A DNA stretch of 64,000 nucleotides, from positions 205,887-269,886 of the forward strand of contig NW_019775570.1 of the NCBI RefSeq assembly GCF_001039355.2, read 5' to 3'. A model generated the notes under the pieces. That model was not told the DNA's origin, searched no databases, and saw nothing but the letters and a program-made list of their open reading frames with translations. Both the position numbers and the translations under genes were made by a program. The DNA is from Lingula anatina. Taxonomy: Eukaryota; Brachiopoda; Lingulata; Lingulida; Lingulidae. Below, piece by piece: positions 11,369 to 22,948 of the stretch (its first letter is position 1; each line of letters opens with the position of its first letter).

Positions 11369-12450
11369 TTACCTAGAGTCATCCTCATCTTCCTCGTTTT
11401 CATCTTCAAGCAACTTCATCAAATGACCCTGAAATGGCAATGAAGATTTTGTAAGTATATAAAGATACCAAATTGATTATTATACAGAAGAAAACAATAT
11501 ATTGTTAATAAGATTGTTATTGGATGTTGAATGACAAATACGAAGAAAAGAACACGGCAGCATTATTGACATAAAGCAAAAAATAACGACGACAGGGCAA
11601 AATAAAAGTCTTACTACTTTGATGCATTATTACATAATGCTTTACAGCAATATCTTTACTGTTTAAAGGTATACTACAGGCAGCATGGACATTCAGAAAA
11701 TGTATCTAGCACAGGGCCTTAGGCCCACTGAAAATGCCAATATGTCAAAATTGAAAAAAGAAAACACACAAAAACACAAAAAATGCAAGACGCCGAAAAA
11801 AGTATAACACCTAGCTGTTTTTCGAGCTCAAACTGTATTTAAAAGTCCCAAAACCACTTCAGAAAGTTTGGTGATAGTGTGTACATAAAAACGTATGAAA
11901 AATGATAATAATCAGGCTTACAGCTAACGATAACAAGCTTTTGAAAGAAACACGTGATAATTAACAGCGCAGTTGAAATATAAGAACAATAAATAACCAA
12001 CAAAATTTGAATTTGAATTTTGATTAAAATTGGAATTATAAACAACCTACCAATTTATTTTCAATCACATCGTCTAACTTTTCCATTTCATGATTTCTTT
12101 TTTCGTCCTCGAGGTCTGCACCTCGCATAAAGCGACGACGTCGACGTCGACGACCTGTCCAGCCTAAAATTACAGAGATTACACTTCAAAGTGTGTCTTA
12201 ACGTATTTCAGTGTAGATGAGGTTTGAAATATGTACTATTTATACCTTTCAACTCGAAATTTTTCTAAACATGAACAGTGAGATATAACAGAATCTTCTG
12301 ACGAAAATGAAATATGAAGAATAATTTATTCTTCTTGATAATATAAGAATGAAAAAGAGACACGAAAGGCAACGTACCTTCCGAATCAGCGAACATCTGC
12401 ACGACTAACAAAGTCACCAGAAGTAAGGCTAACACTCTGTACTTGTACAT
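11369..12450 (-). CDS. Secreted Arg-rich/acidic peptide family, copy d
   Basis: Three exons give an 81-residue precursor. Exon 1 (12450-12378) encodes MYKYRVLALLLVTLL...FADSE. Exon 2 (12163-12051) opens GWTGRRRRRRRFMRGADLEDE and ends VIENKL. Exon 3 (11428-11369) encodes GHLMKLLEDENEEDEDDSR and stop. Donors gtacgt and gtaggt and acceptors tttag and ttcag fit, with phases 1 and 0. It differs from copy c by Trp after the first Gly, FM instead of FI, a shorter exon 2 end (NKL) and a terminal Arg. These features define the d subtype shared with i and the pseudogene at 17895-18769. Lys/Tyr at residue 2 is atypical (MYKYR versus MDKYR). Exon 3 is also present in the duplicate block at 23393-23452. 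Confidence 0.82.
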
Positions 12451-12535
12451 GTCGATGTGGATTTGTTTTTTTTAACCAACAAACGAACTAAATGTCCACT
12501 GGGCTAGTACAAGATGTCCATCCTTTTTATACCAT

Positions 12536-12573
12536 GCAGTACATGCTTATGCTGTTGTTTGGGATTAGAAACC
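12536..12573 (-). promoter_or_regulatory. Core promoter of copy d
   Basis: A minus-strand TATAAA lies at 12541-12536, about 86 bases before the start codon. The plus-strand motif gggattagaaacc lies at 12561-12573. Both are conserved in position relative to other copies. Confidence 0.68.
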
Positions 12574-12694
12574 AGTCATCAGTCCTACATATATAATAAA
12601 TCACTAAATCACCTTCACTTAGCACTAAACGGTCCGTTTTTATAAAGAAATGCAATTTGTGGTTTGATTTGTTAAACAAATTTACAATTTATTT

Positions 12695-12810
12695 TTTAAC
12701 CAACAGATGAACTTAGTGTCCACTGGTCCACCACAGGATGTCCATTCTTTATATACCGTGCAGGGCAAGGAGTCAAGGTGTTTGAGATTTAAAACGGGTT
12801 TGGCGCTTTT
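12695..12810 (-). pseudogene. Relic duplicate promoter without coding exon
   Basis: accaacagatgaacttagtg, tccactggtccacc and ctttatataccgtgcag recapitulate the promoter and 5' UTR of copy d in the same order, but no ATG-signal-peptide exon follows. A parallel relic lies upstream of copy i (29985-30090) and a shorter one upstream of j (about 50630-50690), so it predates their duplication. Confidence 0.55.
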
Positions 12811-14391
12811 AAAGGCCCATTTTTATGACTTAAATGTCAAGGAACTGACTTTCATGCAGGTAACAGTAAAGAGACCATCAGTCAGATAATTGTCAAGGCC
12901 TTGAACTAATTTTGCTGGCTGCTGTTTTCTAATAATCTATCTCGTCAACTCGTCAAGCTCCGAATGCAATTCCTAAAGTTGCGTTACATACATAATTCGT
13001 TTGGAAATACTCCTGTGAACGATTTTTCTCGTTTTGGATATAAATGGTGCTGTGAATACAGTTTTGTTTTAAATGCTGGTTTGGATTCTGCCTCAATTAA
13101 AATGGTCTGTTATTTATTCTTGTTGGGTTGACTCAGTACCAATGCTTCGTGTTCGTGTTTGACTTGCACTGGCTTTCAAGACAAATTCCAGTCTATGATG
13201 TTTTTTATTTTATAAAAAGGGGTTGCTTTAAAACAAACTGTTGTAATTTATGGCGATGATTACCAGATGTCCACTGATGTAACTTACATGTACCTTAGCA
13301 TATAAATCACGATTACACTGTAATAATCTTATGGACTGTTTGCTCCCTAGAACTTGAGTTGTTTCTCACTATTTTTACTATTGTACATGTATACTATTGT
13401 ACATGTTTATTATTGTACATGTATACTGTGGTATACTGGCTGAGTCGTTGAACTGTGAGAAGGAGCGTCAGAGCGAGACGTTTGGCAGCATTTGTGGTTT
13501 ATGTTGCTTTACAGTTCTTAATCCCAAACGTGAATATTGCCACTGTCGAATAAAACGTCCCTGGAGCAAAAAAAAAAAAAAAATGTATTTGCGGACCACG
13601 AGAAAAAACTGCATGTCATGCGATGTCCGAACGGTATTTGAATACCATATGCGGTGTCTGTGCGAAGGTAGGCGGTGGGCGTACGAATTTGTACGGAATC
13701 GGACGGACTCATGTTATCCTTAGCCTTTACGATTTTGTTAAGTTAAAACTTTGCACAAATTTTTGAAATCGACAGCCCGTCGGCAGTTGCAATATCGTAT
13801 ATGGAATGGCAGTTTTACATACCTGGGAAATGTGTCAAAGACGATTATCACTTAAAGGTGAAGATATATTTGATATAGCAATACTACTCAATTTCTTTAC
13901 ACTAATCCTTACCGATTAATTTTACTCCTTATCTGTTTAGGTCACCACTCTAATGTAATCATTACTTATTTTGATCTATTCTGAAAATATATAATTAAGG
14001 CAACGATATACATGGATGCGATTAGAGTTAATTTAGAGGAGGTTGGATATTTAAACGAAATAAATGCTTCTTAAACTGAAGAAAAACGTTTGTGAAGTGT
14101 TTTGTGACTTTTTAAGGCTAAATTGTACCAGTGCTCAAGATCACTCTGTTTAAATGTCATTTCAAAGGAGCGACCGAGTGACTTTTAGCATTGAGTGACC
14201 TTTTAATTAATTATTCTAAATTTGAAAATAGTGTAAAATCATATTTACTCGTGAATATAATGGTAAATGAACAACAGACCCAGAGTTGCCAAGGATTGAA
14301 CGTGAAAAATGACTAGGTATATCTTTAGAAATGGGAAGGTTAACCGTATTTGTTAAATAAAAATTGGTTATTTGGGAAAAATTACAATTAA
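12811..14391. other. Intergenic region between copies d and e
   Basis: No family exon is seen. A short tandem of tattgtacatgtatac-type units lies at 13380-13430 and an A run at 13566-13582. From about 13640 onward the sequence is homologous to 23895 onward, downstream of the inverted-repeat junction. Confidence 0.5.
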
Positions 14392-14724
14392 AGGGATAAT
14401 AACTCTTCGTTTTGGCCAAAAAATGAATTTTCCTGGAGTAAACAACAATTTTCCCATACTTACCAATGGTTAATGAATCCATTTTTACATTCAAAGTTAG
14501 TCCCTGGTTTTTTTCTAAAAAGTTTGGTTTTTTGTTAAAATCTCTTAAGAGATTTTAACAGAGTATAGCCATCAATGGAGGTCACGTGATCTAAAAACTC
14601 AGATAGCAGAATAATAGCTATAACTTCCATTTTTGTGGTAAAACAAAATATATTATATTTCTATGAGTTATTCACAATGTTTTTATTGTGAAATATAGAT
14701 CTCCTTCGAAGAGTTATTATCCCT
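14392..14724. mobile_element. TTAA-target MITE, piggyBac-like
   Basis: agggataataactcttcg opens it and cgaagagttattatccct closes it, giving 18-bp perfect TIRs. TTAA flanks both ends (14388-14391 and 14725-14728). The homologous sequence at about 24610-24625 lacks the insertion and reads attacaattaagaaaa, a clear empty site. TTAA targeting is typical of piggyBac-type elements. It is 333 bp with no transposase. Confidence 0.88.
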
Positions 14725-15211
14725 TTAAGAATAACGTCAGGAAAACCTTAATCTTTGTTATAATCGACCATACGTTGAATTCGAAATTGGCCAAAAATGA
14801 AATAAAAATTGGGGCTGAAAATTTGGCCCTGATTTACGCTTGCGATACAAAAACAAACTTAAGCATAGAAGTTCAATAATTTTATTTTAAAATACACAAA
14901 CGCTTTTAAAGGAGCAACATGCATTGCTAAGTGTTTCACATTATACAAACATTATACAAAACTGGTAAACGTTTCAACAGTAAGGATAAAGTGACATTAT
15001 AATATTTGTAATAATATGGATCAGTGATCCAAAATAATGTGCGTATCAACGTCATCGTACGTAGTAGTGTTGAGATGACACCCGTGGGCTGCGCATGTAA
15101 GGGGGTTTAAATCTTCGAGTAAACAATCGAACGTTGTGTCAAAACAACCGGGACTCGACAGATTGTAGCAACGTGGTTTCTCGTGAAATTCTGTTCTTCA
15201 TATAAATTCAC

Positions 15212-15962
15212 TTATCCAGAGTCGTTTTCATTTTCTTCGTTTTCATCTTCAAGCATCTCGACCAATTTCTCCTGTAAAGCAGAAAAATGAATCTATTTGA
15301 AAATTTCATAAAGTACGGGCCCGCATTTTAAGACCCTTTGCGGACTTCAGCCTGACTTTAGCAGGTAACTAAACACAACTACCTCTGAAGCCTCTGTGAA
15401 CAGGGCAACATCATCTTCTATTTATGCAATGAATGCATTGGGAAGCATAAACTTTCCTGAGCACAACACTGGAACAATTTTTAAGGCCAAATACCATCTG
15501 AATCGTCAAGGTGGTTAAATAACAGTGTGAGTTGAAACAACCTACCAATTTACTAGTATTTTCAAGGGCATCGGCTAACTTTTCCACTCCCTGATTTCTT
15601 TCTTCGTCCTCGAGGTCTGAACTTGAAATAAAGCGACGACGTTCACGACGTCTCCTGCCTGAAGTATAACGATTGCACATTAAGGTGGTGACCTGTTTTA
15701 CGTCATTTAATTTAAATAATTTTCAAAATCCGTTATAGCAATACCTATCCAGCCTAAAGAATATTTCTAAACCTTGATAGTGAAATAAACAGTGAGATAG
15801 GACAGATTCTTCTGATGGAAATGAAATATAAAAATATTGATTCTGCTTGATAATATAAGAATGTGAAGAAGAAGGGAAAGGTAACGTACCTTCAGAATCA
15901 GCAAACATCTGCAAGACTAAAAAAGTCACCAGAAGTGAGGCTAACACTCTGTACTTGTCCAT
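15212..15962 (-). CDS. Secreted Arg-rich/acidic peptide family, copy e
   Basis: This is the most compact copy: three exons within 751 bp and 81 residues. Exon 1 (15962-15890) encodes MDKYRVLASLLVTFL...FADSE and ends in phase 1. Exon 2 (15658-15546) opens GRRRRERRRFISSSDLEDE and ends ALENTSKL in phase 0. Exon 3 (15271-15212) encodes EKLVEMLEDENEENENDSG and stop. An in-frame ATG twelve codons upstream of MDKY exists, but the conserved start and the hydrophobic run favour MDKY. The arginine block is interrupted by Glu, as in copy h, so a bare poly-Arg tract is not essential to the family. The 3' UTR probably ends near 14880 (TTTTATT on the plus strand). TATA at 16022-16027. Function unknown. Confidence 0.84.
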
Positions 15963-16021
15963 GACGATGTAGTTTTCAAACAAAGCACAGTCCACTGGTC
16001 TAGTACAAGATGTTCATTCTT

Positions 16022-16071
16022 TTTATACCATGCAAGGCATGCGTATCCAGCTGTTTGGGATTAGAAACCGG
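16022..16071 (-). promoter_or_regulatory. Core promoter of copy e
   Basis: A minus-strand TATAAA lies at 16027-16022, about 60 bases before the start. The motif gggattagaaaccgg lies at 16057-16071. Confidence 0.68.
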
Positions 16072-17894
16072 TCTTCAGCCCTTTTAAAATACAAATAAGA
16101 ATTAAAAAAAAAAAAAAATTACCTCCACTCACATAACACTAAAGATGCAATTTATGGTTCAAGTGGTTTAACTTTGAGAAGAGGCGCCAGACCGAGACGT
16201 CAAAAACAAGTTATTTTGCAGCATTTGTGGGCAATGTTGCTTTACAACAGTGCCATGGCCGAATACAACAGCACTGGAGCATAAAAAATTTATAAACTTG
16301 CGGACCACGATCGAAGGTCAAAAATTACCGGGCGGCGGGACATTAAAGATGTCAAGGCTACACGGAAATTATTTCTTGTATAATAGTTAAATGTACAACT
16401 ATATTTACAAACCCTGTACCTGTTTGTGTAAGCACGGGAATGTGTCATAGTTGATAATTACTTTTTTAAAATGAAAAAATAAATGATATTCTTTGATTAT
16501 TTTTTTATTCATTACCTGTTTCGGTCACCTCCGTATTTTATCATCGACTATTTTGATATATTGCAACCATAAAAAAAAAACAACTCGACTATATTCATGA
16601 ATAAGAATTAGATTAATTCAGCGGAGGTTGGATGTGTAAGGCAAAATCCCGCACCTAAATTAGGAAACCGTTGTGAAGTGCTTTGTGACTTTTAAAGGTT
16701 TAACTAGTGCCCGTGGTCATTCGGTCACTATGTCACCTTTACGGGGCGACCTGGTGACTATGAGCACAGGACAACCGTTTAATGCATCATTTTAGGTTTG
16801 AAAATAATGTTACACATTGTTGTGGTCTTTTGCTTAGGGAATCTAGGCAAGATAATCACACCAAAAATGATAATAAAATCATAGAGTCCAAAGTGCTGAC
16901 AACAGAACATGAAAAATAAATAACAGCATGTCTCTAAAAGTAGGAAATTATTTAACCAATTAAAATCTCTTTACATGGAATTTATGCAATTCGAATAAAT
17001 GTGAACAATCCAAAAAAAAAAAAAAATAATAATAATAATAATAATAATAAAGATTTCCTTTTACATTCCTTCTTTTATATATTTTTTTCTGTTTTGGTGC
17101 CAACCACAAAAATCAACATACTTTCTTCTGAAAACACTTGTTTCCTTAGCAACAGACCAAAATTAATGATCATTGAAGGAATCATTAATCGTGTCACTGT
17201 AATATTCTGAAAGTTTCTTCCTCGTTCTAGCATTTTATTTTATAGATACCTTTCAGACTCGGTCAAGCGAGGCGTGGCAGTGCATCATTCGTCACACGTA
17301 TAGTGGGAATTTTTCCGTGATTTCCCACCTGATACCCCTATTTTTTAATAGAATTCGCCGATATTACAATGCAGATAACTTCAAAGAACTACTCTCCACG
17401 TTTATATCGAATGTATCTTTTTAAATGTATTCACACTCCAGCCGCTTTTTGTGAATAGTTTGTGACTGCGTGTGTTTTGTAGGAAGCACTGGTCTGTTTT
17501 TTTTCGTTAGGGATACAAATCTGCCCTTGTTTACACTTGACACACAAAAATACAATTTTACATAGAAATCTACAAATTTTATTATTTTTGCAAAAATACT
17601 TGAACAAGAAACATGCAAGTGTGTCATACACTTAACAAAATTAGAAGCCAACGGTATACAATATTGGTAAACATATGGATAAGATGGGTAAGATTCTAAT
17701 ATGATATCTATGATGTTTCAATGTTCCAAGGAAATCTGCTCTTGGTCGTCAGCACTGCTGTAGTAGTGTTCAGCCTACTGCGGGGTTTTAAATATTAGGC
17801 TATATAGTTATAAGTTAAACGCGTCGCAAAACCACCTGGAACAGGACCGTCTGTGACAAGGTAATTTTCGTCAATGTTGTCGAAACCAAGTCTT
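16072..17894. other. Intergenic region between copy e and the d-type pseudogene
   Basis: It contains the conserved upstream block (about 16185-16350), a (AAT)n tract near 17022-17051 and the shared block aaggaatcattaatcgtgtc at about 17170. Minus-strand 3' flank sequence follows near 17560-17600. The relic terminal exon found at 10184 has no counterpart here because sequence jumps at the A run near 17012. Confidence 0.5.
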
Positions 17895-18769
17895 TTATCT
17901 AGAGTCGTCCTCATCTTCTTCGTTTTCATTTTCAAGCAGCTTGATCAAATGAGCCTGAAATGGCAAGGAAGATGTTGTAAGTATAAAGATGCTAAATTGA
18001 ATAATATACAGATGAAAACAACATAATGTTAGTAAGATTATTATTGGCTGTTGAATGACAAATACGAAGAAAAAACACGGCGGCAGTACTGGCATAAAGC
18101 AGAAAATAATGACGACAGTGCAAAATAAGTCTTGTTATTTTGATGTAATATTACATAATGCTTTTAAGATTTTATGTTAAAACAGCAATATCATTATCAC
18201 TGTTTAAATATATACAACAGTCAACATGGACATTCAGAAAATGTAACTAGTGCAGGGCCTTCGGCCCATGGGAGTTCAAAGTACAACATTGAAAATGCGA
18301 ATATTATTGAAGGAAAAAAACATAAAATAAACACACAGACACACACACACACAAACACACACACACAAAAAATACAAGACGTCAATAAAAATATAACGCC
18401 TAGTTGTTTTTCTAGCTCGAACTGTACTTAAACGTCCCAAAACCACTTCAGCTTGCTGATACTGCATGTACATAAATACATGTGAACAATAATAATGTAA
18501 TAATCATATTTTAGCAAACGTGTGAGACAATCGTTTCTGCCACGCACTTTTGAAATAAACACGTGATAATTAACAGTGCGGTTAAATTTAAGAACAATTG
18601 ATAACCAACAAAAGCTGAATTTTGATTTTAATTGGGGTGAATCAAAACAACCTACCAATTAATTTTCAAGCGCATCGTCTAACTTTTGCATTTTATTATT
18701 ACTTCCTTCGTCCTCGAGGTGTGCACCGCCCATAAAGCGACGACGCCGACGACGACGTCTGTTAAGATA
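17895..18769 (-). pseudogene. d-subtype peptide gene remnant: exon 1 missing, nonsense in exon 2, exon 3 intact
   Basis: Exon 2 homology (18769-18656) covers the arginine block and RFMGGAHLEDE but breaks off at its 5' end after gacgacgtc. The last codons read AAT TAA TTG, so a stop replaces the Lys codon of copy i. Exon 3 (17954-17895) reads AHLIKLLENENEEDEDDSR and stop with a good acceptor. No exon 1 is found up to the contig join at 19423. Exon 3 remains the nearest downstream terminal exon for copy f and could be used by it. Confidence 0.75.
18330..18366. repeat. (CA)n microsatellite
   Basis: An imperfect CA repeat is seen directly in intron 2 of the pseudogene. Confidence 0.9.
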
Positions 18770-19311
18770 CTTCATGGTATATTACCACTTCATGGGATAA
18801 ATGCTCTGATTTTACTGTCAAATCGACTTCATAGGATAAATTGCGACTTCATCTCCACATAAGATATTGCCTGCGACTTCATGGGATAATGGTGAAATAG
18901 TACCTGTTGTTGGCCCAACGCTATGAGAGAGAACGTTTTTGAAATATAATGTTTTTGTACTGTAAATATTATCCAAAAAAGGTAAACTGTACGTTTTAAT
19001 TCACTTGTATGACTGAATAGGGTTTCTTTAGTGGTATTGGATGCATGTTTTGAGTAATTTTAAAATACACAGGCGTATGTAGGTGAGGATTCAGTATTTC
19101 TAAAAATCAGTACATTATGGGACATTATGGTCAGCGTTGAAGAGAAGGGGGTCCAGACCCCCTGGGCCCTCCCTTCCCAGATCCGCTTGATGCATAAAAC
19201 TAATGGATCAGGTAAACCAGGCTATGAAAACATAATTTACGCATAGGTTACCGGATTATAAGACTAAGGGGGGGGGGGTAGGCCTATTCGTTGTTTAGCA
19301 GCCTAACTAAC

Positions 19312-19352
<41 letters not shown>

Positions 19353-19423
19353 GTCTGGGGGGGGGGGTGTCCCCGGGGGGGGGACAAAATATTTTTTTCC
19401 GTAATTTTTTTTTTTCCCCCCTN
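18770..19423. other. Breakpoint region and low-quality contig end
   Basis: Homology to copy i stops at 18769. Then the phrase cgacttcatgggata recurs four or five times in about 120 bases (18768-18895). The stretch 19267-19423 is G, T and C homopolymers ending in a single N, right where the duplicated block starts. The arrangement on either side of 19423 therefore rests on an assembly join. Confidence 0.6.
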
Positions 19424-19428
19424 TAAAA

Positions 19429-19463
<35 letters not shown>

Positions 19464-19995
19464 AAAACGCTCCGTACAGTCTTACAAAGGTATGTCCAGT
19501 CGGGCGTGCCTACGGAGAGGTCACGCCCAAGGCCTTCCAAATCTTACCACCAGGAAACATGCCCTAATTTATGTTCTTACAATTGTGCTGCTTCAACATA
19601 GGATCCCCCGTTCCGTTCAGAATAAGAGCCAGATTGCCTCCAGAAAGCGATGTTTGGCGCAGTCAAACGACATTTTATGGCGACAACAACCTCCAGAGTT
19701 TATTTACGCACATGCGCATTCCGCGCATGCTCGATTCTTCCGAAAGAGGGTACATGTTGCTGCCTCTTTGCAACCTCACAAACGAAATGTGTGCAGGATT
19801 GTTTGTATCCCTAAGGCCATAAAATTTAATACAGGCAAAGATTTGTTGTAAAACGTTGTTAAAATGATTAGGATAGTGGGATAATATAATTAAAGCGGCC
19901 TTGTTTGGCCAAATCTCGAACAACCGCTTTTCTCTGTTGCCTTCTTTGTGTGGACTATGAAGGTTTGTGGTTAACTGGGATGAAGGAGACATAAA

Positions 19996-20274
19996 CAGGC
20001 CCGTGGCCAGCAATTGCAAAATGTTTTTTTTTCTGAAAATATAGACCTTTTCTCATGGAACTTCAGTTTACCTACAGCAAGTTTACCCAGAGTGGACTTT
20101 TTCCCAGCAAAAAGGGGGGTTCTTTTTCTGAAAATTTAGACTTTTTTCATGGAACCTAAGTTTGCCTTGATCAAAATTACACAGAGTGGACCTTTTCCCC
20201 ACAAAAATCGTTTAAACTAATCCTGGCTACGAACCCCGAATTCCCCCCCCCCCCACCCCCCGGTTACGGGCCTG
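19996..20274. mobile_element. CAGGCCCG MITE, duplicate of 7965-8239
   Basis: It has the same ends (caggcccgtggccag, ggttacgggcctg) and the same flanking cataaa. It was duplicated with the block and did not insert independently. Confidence 0.82.
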
Positions 20275-20504
20275 CATAAAGCGTTTTTCAAGACCCATTG
20301 TGAACTTCAGTCTGGCTTAAGCAGGTAACTATACACAACTACCTCTGAAGAAACCTCTGTGAACAGGGCAACATCATCTTCTACTTATGCAATGAATTGG
20401 GAACCATGAACTTTTCTGAGCACAACACTGGAATCATTTATAAGGCCAAACGTCATCTGTACTGTCAAAGTGGTCAAATAAGAGTGTAAGTTAAAACAAC
20501 CTAC

Positions 20505-20888
20505 CAATCTGGTATTTTCAAGGGCATCGTCAAACTTTTCCACTCCCTGATTTCTTTCCTCGTCCGCGAGGTCTGCACCTGAAATAAAGCCACGGCGCCG
20601 ACGACGTCTCAAGCCTGAAGTATAAAGATCACACATTAAGGTTGTGACCTGTTTTACGTTATTTAGTTGAAACTATGTCTAAAATCCGCTTTTTTCCAAA
20701 CCCAGAGAGTGAAATACATGTAAGACAGAATCTTTTGATGAAAATGAAAATATGAAGAATAAATTATTCTGCTTGATATTATACGAATGAAAAGGAGACA
20801 GGAAAGATAAAATACCTTCAGAATCAGAAAACATCTGCACGACTAACAAAATCACCAGAAGTAAGGCTAACACTCTGTACTTGTCCAT
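20505..20888 (-). CDS. Secreted Arg-rich/acidic peptide family, copy f (exons 1-2, no own exon 3)
   Basis: Exon 1 (20888-20816) encodes MDKYRVLALLLVILL...FSDSE and ends in phase 1. Exon 2 (20614-20505) opens GLRRRRRRGFISGADLADE and ends ALENTRL in phase 0 before gtaggt. It is the duplicate of copy c, but the duplication begins inside intron 2, so c-type exon 3 was not copied. The only terminal exon downstream before the next gene is the d-type exon at 17954-17895, also phase 0. Skipping the broken exon 2 at 18656-18769 would give an open chimeric precursor. Including it would shift frame, because family exon 2 is phase 1 to 0. It is either a chimera or a dead copy. The final arginine of the block is Gly here. 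Confidence 0.65.
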
Positions 20889-20964
20889 GTCGATGTATAG
20901 TTTTTGCTTTTTTAACCAACACGCGAACACACAGTCCACTGGTCCACTGTAGGATGGCCATCCT

Positions 20965-21015
20965 TTTATACCACACATGATCGGCGTATCCAAGTTGCTT
21001 GGGATTAGAAACCGG
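20965..21015 (-). promoter_or_regulatory. Core promoter of copy f
   Basis: A minus-strand TATAAA lies at 20970-20965. The motif gggattagaaaccgg lies at 21001-21015. It is intact, so transcription of f is plausible. Confidence 0.68.
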
Positions 21016-21633
21016 TCATCAGTCAATTTAAAAATACATATAATAAATCAATAAATCACCTTCACTCACTTAACACTTAAGAGTCCGTTTTTGCTAAAAA
21101 AGTTTTAAAAAAGCCATTTATGGTCGAGTGGTTTAACTATGAGAAGGGGTGCCGGACCGAGACGTCAAAACAAGTTGTTTTGCAGCGTTTGTGGGCAATG
21201 ATGCTATTCCCAAATGTCAGTAGTGCCACGGCCGTATACAACAGCACTGGAGCATAGACATTTTATGGTATTGCGGTCAAAAATCGAAGGTCAAAAAGTA
21301 CCAGGTGGTGGGACGTTAAAGGTATCAAGGCTACACGGAATATTTTTGTTTAAAGATTTAATGTATTAACATACCTGGATGTGTAAACAGGGGAATGTTT
21401 CGTAGTTGATTATCATTTTAAATGATTAAATTATATATGTATAATTTTCACTGATTAATTTTTATTTGTTAGCCTACCTGTTTCGGTCACCGTAATTTAA
21501 GCATCGACTATTTTGATCTATTGCGATCGTAAATAACCAACGCTACTATATTCATGAATAAGATTTAGATTCAGTGGAGGTTGGATATGTAAATACAAAA
21601 TGTTGCAAATAAAACAGGAGACCGTTGTGGTGT

Positions 21634-21783
21634 ACCGGGCCTCGTAACTCGAAAGCGTATGCGAATAGCGATATCACATAGAGGCTACAATGTATTATAT
21701 GGGGCGAGTATGGGCGAGTTATGGAATCGAAACGCTTGCGCTCGGTCGCAATGCGCGTTGCTTTCGATTTACGGGGCCCTGGT
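21634..21783. mobile_element. 150-bp MITE, duplicate of 9594-9743
   Basis: It has the same ends (accgggcctcgtaactcgaa and ggggccctggt) and site as the first copy. It was carried by the segmental duplication. Confidence 0.78.
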
Positions 21784-22234
21784 GTTTTATGACTTTTTAA
21801 GTTTACCCGAGTGCTCAAAGTCACTCGGTTACTATGTCACCTCTATGGAGCGACCGGCTGCCCTAGCACTGGATAACCTTTTAATGTGTTATTTTAGGTT
21901 TGAAAATAATGTTACACATTGTGTTGTGGTCTTTTGCTTAGGGGAACTAGGCAAGATAATCACACCAAAAATGATAGTAAAATCACAGAGTACAAACTGC
22001 TGACGACGGAACATGAGAAATAAGTAATAGCATGTTTCTAAAAACTGAAAGTTATTTAGCCAAGTGAGATCTCTTTATATGAAATTTATGCAATTGCTGA
22101 CAAGCAAACGTAAATGAAATTATAAAATTCGTTTCTTGAGTTTCATTTCAAACAGATATATACATATCAGTGTTGTAAATATAGCACAGAGTTAGTTTCA
22201 GTCATCTTTGTCATCTAATTATCATCTAATTACC

Positions 22235-22267
22235 TTATTCTCCTTCCACCAAACTGACCAATTCTCC
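22235..22267 (-). pseudogene. Orphan terminal exon, duplicate of 10184-10225 with earlier stop
   Basis: After acceptor ttatttcag the frame reads GELVSLVEGE then TAA. The copy at 10184 continues with EDN, so this one has gained a stop three codons earlier. No exons 1 or 2 accompany it. Confidence 0.5.
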
Positions 22268-22695
22268 CTGAAATAATGTAATGAGGCAGCTTAGTTGCTT
22301 GTACAATACTGCTTAAAAAAATAACCCCAAAACGGTACATGTTCTATCAATTTTTTTGTGTATAAACCATATTGTACAGTATATATTTTCTGTTTTCGTT
22401 TCTTTTCTTAGTAAAGCTCCTCAGTGACAACCCCGAATATCAACATACTTTTTCATGAAAACATTTGTTTCCGAAGCAACAGACTAAAATTTGTTATCAC
22501 TGAAGGAATCATTAATCGTGTCACTGCAATATTCTGAAAGCCACTTCCTCGTTGTAGTATTTTATGCGGCATTTTCAAACATTTACGATAGAAACCTTAC
22601 AGACTCGATCAAGCGAGTGGTGGCAGTGCAACATTTGTCACACGTACAATTGGGTATTTTCCGTAATTTCCCACCTGATACCCCTATTTGGAACG

Positions 22696-22948
22696 GCAGA
22701 TTTAGAGGGGGCAGGGTGGTCCTGACCCCCCCCTTCGAATTTTGTCCCCTCTTGAAATTCGAATTTTGACTAGCTGAATCATAGTTCTAAACCGTACCAA
22801 ATGGCACCATTCTCCCTCTAAAATACCAATTTCTTTCGGGGCCCTTCAGCGGGCCCCAAACCCCATGCCAAGTTGAGGGGGAGGGGGAGGTCGCCTTCGC
22901 ATCCTCGGAACCTCCCCCACCCTTTATATAATCCTGGATCCGCCCCTG
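22696..22948. mobile_element. GGATCCGCCCCTG MITE, duplicate of 10661-10919
   Basis: It has the same termini and interior and was carried with the duplicated block. Confidence 0.7.

Larger units (their letters stand above)
7395..11765. repeat. Segmental duplication, copy 1
   Basis: From the (TAAA)n tract near 7395 to about 11765 the sequence is nearly identical to 19424-23788. By eye it differs only by scattered substitutions and small indels. It carries exons 1-2 of copy c, a relic terminal exon, exon 3 of copy d and several MITEs, so the duplication cuts through two genes. Confidence 0.88.

Noticed and set aside
13397-13723. 108-residue plus-strand frame
   Set aside because: It includes a lysine run from an A homopolymer and is not conserved in the homologous sequence at 23.9 kb.
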